A stretch of DNA of 36,217 nt, from positions 1 to 36,217 of IMG/VR virus record IMGVR_UViG_3300033149_000546; one strand, 5' to 3'. Source of the stretch: a virus. Below the pieces are notes generated by a model that saw only the letters and a program-made list of their open reading frames with translations, was not told the origin of the DNA and did not search any database. A program made the translations under genes and the position numbers. Below are positions 33,673 through 36,217 of the stretch, piece by piece; within the stretch, counting starts at the first letter, position 1, and each line of letters starts with the position of its first letter.

Positions 33673-33840
33673 ATGACAGCATCAGAAAAAGCGAAAAAAG
33701 CAGGACTGAAAAACCTTAAGGAACTGGCAGAAATTAGCGGCGAATCAACACAGAATTTAAACAACTGGTTTAACAATTACCCGTTACGTTTTGAGTTGAT
33801 TTTAAAGGGTGCTGTCATCAAGAAATTAGAGGCAATATAA
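33673..33840 (+). CDS. Cro-like small HTH protein (cassette C1)
   Basis: A 55-aa gene: MTASEKAKKAGLKNLKELAE, then ISGESTQNLNNWFNNYPLRF. The layout is a compact helix-turn-helix like small phage-type regulators whose second helix reads SxQxLxNWxxNxP. Its TAA is inside the R'' core of attC 2. It starts two bases after the preceding stop. It could control its own cassette promoter; the target is unknown. Confidence 0.7.
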   Translation: MTASEKAKKAGLKNLKELAEISGESTQNLNNWFNNYPLRFELILKGAVIKKLEAI

Positions 33841-33958
33841 CGTTGCCGGTAACTGGCTGGCTAACTAGAAATTAATTGGACGGGAAATATTATGGCACAA
33901 ACTGAAAAACAAAACGAACACGCTGTAAGCCAGTCCGCGTTGACCGGTCTTGTTATAT
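33835..33958 (+). repeat. attC site 2 (124 bp)
   Basis: R'' ATATAAC (33835-33841), R' GTTATAT (33952-33958). CCGGTAAC on the left pairs with GTTGACCGG on the right, with one extra base. Further in, CTGGCTAAC matches GTAAGCCAG with one mismatch. It is a long VCR-length site. Confidence 0.82.
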
Positions 33959-34356
33959 TGCCGGATTCGCTGACTGCTGAAAACGGGGCGAAGCATCTTC
34001 TATCCGCTGAGTTTATCGAAAGCGATACACATACTTGTATTCATTGCATTGGTGACGCGGAAGGCGACGACTGTGAAGTGTGCGACGGGTCAGGCGAAGT
34101 CGTTTACAGCCTGCCTGTGCAATGGACAACCATTAAAGATATTTACGCCATGATTGTGAAAAATATGGCGAAGGAAATTCATCCTATAGAAAATAGCGCC
34201 AAGATAATCGATGAATTCACCTCATGCATCCCTGAACACATTGAAGGAATGCCAGCTATTTCAAGTAACGGTGTTACACGTTCAGAGATGGAATGGAAGC
34301 ATATAGCAATTGGGATGGCTAAAGAAATTGAATTACTGAGAAGTAAGGCAATATAA
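33892..34356 (+). CDS. Cassette C2 protein with paired CxxC
   Basis: 154 aa from ATG 33892, which lies inside attC 2. The part belonging to the mobile cassette begins at 33953, so a TTG at 33958 (LPDSLTAENGAKHLLSAEF) may be the natural start. I recognise LTAENGAKxLLxxEF and QWTTIKDIYA from a small family common in cassettes and phages. CIHC and CEVC at about residues 48-66 form a zinc-finger-like knuckle. The function is unknown. The stop TAA is in the R'' core of attC 3. Confidence 0.75.
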   Translation: MAQTEKQNEHAVSQSALTGLVILPDSLTAENGAKHLLSAEFIESDTHTCIHCIGDAEGDDCEVCDGSGEVVYSLPVQWTTIKDIYAMIVKNMAKEIHPIENSAKIIDEFTSCIPEHIEGMPAISSNGVTRSEMEWKHIAIGMAKEIELLRSKAI

Positions 34357-34473
34357 CGTCACAAATAAACGGCAGGTCAACACAAAAAATGCCAATGAAG
34401 ATTAACTTTAACACAACTAAAAGCTCTAACAAACAACGCTAAGGCCTGTCCGCTTTGATTTGTTTTGTTAGGC
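34351..34473 (+). repeat. attC site 3 (123 bp)
   Basis: R'' ATATAAC (34351-34357) and R' GTTAGGC (34467-34473). The arms around CACAAAT...CGG...CAGG and CCTGTCCGCTTTGATTTG fold onto each other with extrahelical bases. The right half, containing TAACAAACAACGC and GTTAGGC, resembles attC sites of marine gammaproteobacteria. Confidence 0.85.
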
Positions 34474-34489
34474 AGTGCATAGGAAAGAC

Positions 34490-35194
34490 ATGAAAGATAT
34501 TGTGATTAGTTTGTTTGATTTAACTGGCGTAATGGTGCAGCCGTGGATTGATGCCGGTTACACTGCTTACATTGTTGATATACAGCACAAAACAGGTATT
34601 TACCAAGACGCTAAACAAGAACGCCTTTTCCGTGTTGGCTGTGATCTTCGTCATGGGTGGTTACCGCCAGTTGAAACAATTGGGCGAATTGCTTTTGTTG
34701 CTGCATTTCCTGAATGTACGAATGTTGCTGTTAGTGGAGCCGCACATTTTAAAAAGAAAGGGTCGCGGGCTTTAAGTTTATCCTTAGATTTGTTCGCTGC
34801 CAGCAAAGAGATTGGAGAGTGGAGCCGGGCCCCATACATGATTGAAAACCCTGTCAGCACTTTTTCGACTTATTGCGGAAAGCCAGACCATGTATTTAAT
34901 CCGTTTGATTATGGTGGATATTTACCCGAAAACGACAGACACCCCCGATGGCCGGATTATATAGCCCCACGGGATGCCTACCCAAAGAAAACATGCTTAT
35001 GGTGTGGGGGGGGGGGGGGGTTCGTAATGCCAATTAAGAATGAAGTTATACCAGAGCCAGGTTATTCGACACAACATAAAAAACTTGGCGGTAAAAGTCA
35101 AAAAACAAAGAATATTAGAAGTGAAACGCCGCGTGGATTTTCTCGGGCGGTATTTGAAAGTAACGGCCAGTACCTAAATGAAAGTGCTGCCTAA
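34490..35194 (+). CDS. Cytosine methyltransferase-like cassette protein
   Basis: 234 aa from ATG 34490 (AGGAAA four bases upstream); an in-frame GTG at 34475 sits nearly at the core and is less likely. Motif I-like SLFDLTGVMVQPW (7-19), motif II-like VDIQH (29-33), FPECTNVAVSGA (73-84) in place of the PPC loop, and MIENPVS (117-123) in place of ENV resemble the C5-cytosine methyltransferase order. The rest (YGGYLPENDRHPRWPDYIAP) belongs to a phage/cassette family. Residues 173-177 are five Gly from a run of 15 G. Activity is not certain. Confidence 0.78.
   Translation: MKDIVISLFDLTGVMVQPWIDAGYTAYIVDIQHKTGIYQDAKQERLFRVGCDLRHGWLPPVETIGRIAFVAAFPECTNVAVSGAAHFKKKGSRALSLSLDLFAASKEIGEWSRAPYMIENPVSTFSTYCGKPDHVFNPFDYGGYLPENDRHPRWPDYIAPRDAYPKKTCLWCGGGGGFVMPIKNEVIPEPGYSTQHKKLGGKSQKTKNIRSETPRGFSRAVFESNGQYLNESAA
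35006..35020 (+). repeat. Poly-G tract of 15 in a coding region
   Basis: Fifteen consecutive G encode Gly173-177 of the methyltransferase-like protein. The frame is intact as given. A change of one or two bases would replace the last 57 residues. Confidence 0.95.
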
Positions 35195-35273
35195 CGTCTT
35201 AAATAATGCGCCGCACTCGGCGTTGAGCATTTGAACCAAGCTTAGGCGGTCGCGTTGATTTAACGTGTTATAC
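35189..35273 (+). repeat. attC site 4 (85 bp)
   Basis: R'' GCCTAAC (35189-35195) and R' GTTATAC (35267-35273). TTAAATAATGCG on the left faces CGCGTTGATTTAA on the right with an extrahelical base. It is nearly identical to attC 5 except in the apical loop. Confidence 0.9.
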
Positions 35274-35300
35274 GTCGATTATTAAATGAGGAGTTAACTA

Positions 35301-35603
35301 ATGGCGACAGAGTATGAAGTAGGCGAACACAAAATGGATGGTGGCGAGCTGGATACATTTTACAAATTATTTTGGTTTGGTAGTCAAGATGATGGCGATT
35401 TGCCAGCAAAAAGCGGAATGGCTGGATTAATACAAAAAGGGCTTGCTGTAAAAAACTATACCTTACCGAAAATCATACACTATGAAAAGCCTAATGGATT
35501 GTCGGTCACCGGGTTTGAATTAGCACTAAAATATTATCATTCTGAATATATAGAAATGCGCAACAGGCTTAGAGAAATTGAAAGCACCAGCCAAGACGTA
35601 TAA
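35301..35603 (+). CDS. Unrecognised cassette C4 protein (100 aa)
   Basis: A 100-aa protein starting at ATG 35301 after AGGAG. Composition is mixed alpha/beta (FYKLFWFGSQDDGDLPAKSG, LIQKGLAVKNYTLP, VTGFELALKYYHSEYIEM). The layout of a short acidic start and a helix-loop-helix end resembles small regulator or interaction proteins; no family is named. The TAA stop lies in the R'' core of attC 5, standard for cassettes. Confidence 0.75.
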   Translation: MATEYEVGEHKMDGGELDTFYKLFWFGSQDDGDLPAKSGMAGLIQKGLAVKNYTLPKIIHYEKPNGLSVTGFELALKYYHSEYIEMRNRLREIESTSQDV

Positions 35604-35682
35604 CGTCTTAAATAATGCGCCGCACTCGATAGCGGCTATTTGAACCAAGCTTAGGCGGTCGCGTTGATTTAACGTGTTAGAT
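35598..35682 (+). repeat. attC site 5 (85 bp)
   Basis: R'' GTATAAC (35598-35604), R' GTTAGAT (35676-35682). Its arms are the same as in attC 4; only about a dozen bases in the loop differ. It marks the end of cassette C4. Confidence 0.9.
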
Positions 35683-35704
35683 TCCGACCTACGGAGAAAG
35701 AAAA

Positions 35705-36178
35705 GTGAATATAATTTTTTTAGACATAGATGGTGTTTTGAATTATCAAAATGTACCAAAAAGCGAAAAGGTAGTACGCCCTTACGGTGAGGTAAGCATT
35801 AAATGCGTGGCTCTACTGAATAAGCTAACATCCGAATCAAAAGCTAAAATCGTAGTTTCGTCAACATGGCGAAAAGATGGAACGCAATACGGGACTATCG
35901 GCGAGCGTCTTTTGGATATGGGCGTAACTGGTGAGGTGATAGATTCTACGCCTGACATACATGCGCCATCGTCGTTTCGTGGCAATGAAATATACGAATG
36001 GATTAGAGATAACGATGATTTGCTAGGTTGCAAACACTGCGATTACAAAGACTACGTTATTTTAGACGATGATAGTGACATGCTTTTGTGGCAAGCAAAT
36101 AACTTTATTGAAGTTGATCGCTGGACAGGTATCACCCCTCACACGGTCTTTAAAGCTAAGAAAATTTTAGGAATCTAA
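35705..36178 (+). CDS. HAD-fold phosphatase-like protein (SAK-type), cassette C5
   Basis: 157 aa from GTG 35705 (GGAG upstream). Motif I is NIIFLDIDGVLNYQN (D7 and D9, DxDGV). Motif II is KIVVSSTWRKDG (Ser/Thr), and the last motif is VILDDDSDML. The pattern matches the HAD domain of Swiss Army Knife RNA-repair-type proteins. It may remove phosphate from a nucleic-acid or small substrate; the exact substrate is unknown. The stop TAA is in the R'' core ATCTAAC. Confidence 0.85.
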   Translation: MNIIFLDIDGVLNYQNVPKSEKVVRPYGEVSIKCVALLNKLTSESKAKIVVSSTWRKDGTQYGTIGERLLDMGVTGEVIDSTPDIHAPSSFRGNEIYEWIRDNDDLLGCKHCDYKDYVILDDDSDMLLWQANNFIEVDRWTGITPHTVFKAKKILGI

Positions 36179-36217
36179 CTAAGGCTAGACGGAAACAGTT
36201 CACGTTATGACGTGAAC
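36173..36217 (+). repeat. attC site 6, left part (truncated by window end)
   Basis: R'' ATCTAAC (36173-36179) complements GTTAGAT at the start of cassette C5. Downstream, GTTCACGT/ACGTGAAC (36198-36217) forms a hairpin that would be the apical arm. The right half is outside the window. Confidence 0.7.

Larger units (their letters stand above)
33375..36217 (+). mobile_element. Integrase-less cassette array (CALIN) at the right end
   Basis: Five full attC sites and one left half alternate with single- or two-gene cassettes, all on the plus strand. Cassette borders by core sites: C1 33428-33952, C2 33953-34467, C3 34468-35267, C4 35268-35676, C5 35677 to beyond the window. For each cassette, the first core (GTTATAT, GTTATAT, GTTAGGC, GTTATAC, GTTAGAT) is the exact reverse complement of the R'' core near its end. 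No integron integrase or attI-type site is recognised in the window. Confidence 0.9.

Noticed and set aside
36202-36208. GTTATGA as the right core of attC 6, giving a short complete site
   Set aside because: The last base does not fit GTTRRRY and the inner arms do not pair; it is better read as the apical hairpin of a site cut by the window end.
1-36217. CRISPR arrays, tRNAs and rRNAs
   Set aside because: No regularly spaced direct repeats, cloverleaf-like sequences or rRNA stretches were seen by reading; the only repeat clusters are the coding repeats and attC sites listed.

Overview
The window is almost entirely a tailed-phage (myovirus-type) genome or prophage, with a cluster of integron gene cassettes on its right end. 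The relatively AT-rich, Shine-Dalgarno-led genes, Mu-like contractile-tail proteins and proteobacterial-style attC sites suggest a Gram-negative host, probably a gammaproteobacterium. That host call is inference. No ribosomal, tRNA or housekeeping host gene is visible.

Layout. (1) Positions 76-9780, + strand: packaging and head genes (small and large terminase, gpW-like joiner, lambda-type portal, two unrecognised probable virion proteins, S49 protease with a nested scaffold, gpD-like decoration protein, gpE-like major capsid protein, connector and tail-completion proteins). (2) 9795-23692, + strand: a Mu-like contractile tail (sheath, tube, tail chaperone with a probable programmed frameshift, tape measure, accessory proteins including a 22-residue repeat protein, gpN-like, gpP-like hub with LysM, gp45 spike, gp46, gp47/J, gp48, tail fibre). 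(3) 23720-24571, + strand: two holin-like membrane proteins; I recognise no endolysin. (4) 24568-31063, - strand: a small-gene unit with its own promoter (25459 down to 24568), and a replication unit (31063 down to 25542) encoding a 296-aa protein, a DUF2800/RecB-like nuclease, an Enc34-type ssDNA-binding protein, an 84-aa protein and a family B DNA polymerase. (5) 31074-33380, + strand: a divergent unit with two small membrane proteins, a superfamily II helicase and a 71-aa protein. The two divergent promoters interlock physically.

(6) 33375-36217: an integrase-less cluster of attC sites (CALIN). Five complete attC sites and the left part of a sixth separate five cassettes, all reading in the same direction as the helicase unit. 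In each of the five cassettes the 7-bp core at the cassette start is the exact reverse complement of the R'' core at its end, as expected if each cassette once circularised. In all six sites the TAA stop of the preceding gene lies inside the R'' core, including the 71-aa gene that overlaps the phage helicase. Cassette cargo: a small protein plus a Cro-like HTH protein; a CxxC protein; a cytosine-methyltransferase-like protein containing a run of 15 G; an unknown 100-aa protein; and a HAD-fold (SAK-type) phosphatase-like protein. The phage-cassette fusion is the most unusual feature of the window.

No integrase, transposase, repressor or integron integrase was recognised. The window therefore cannot show whether this is a virulent phage carrying cassettes, a prophage lying beside a chromosomal cassette array, or only part of a larger genome.
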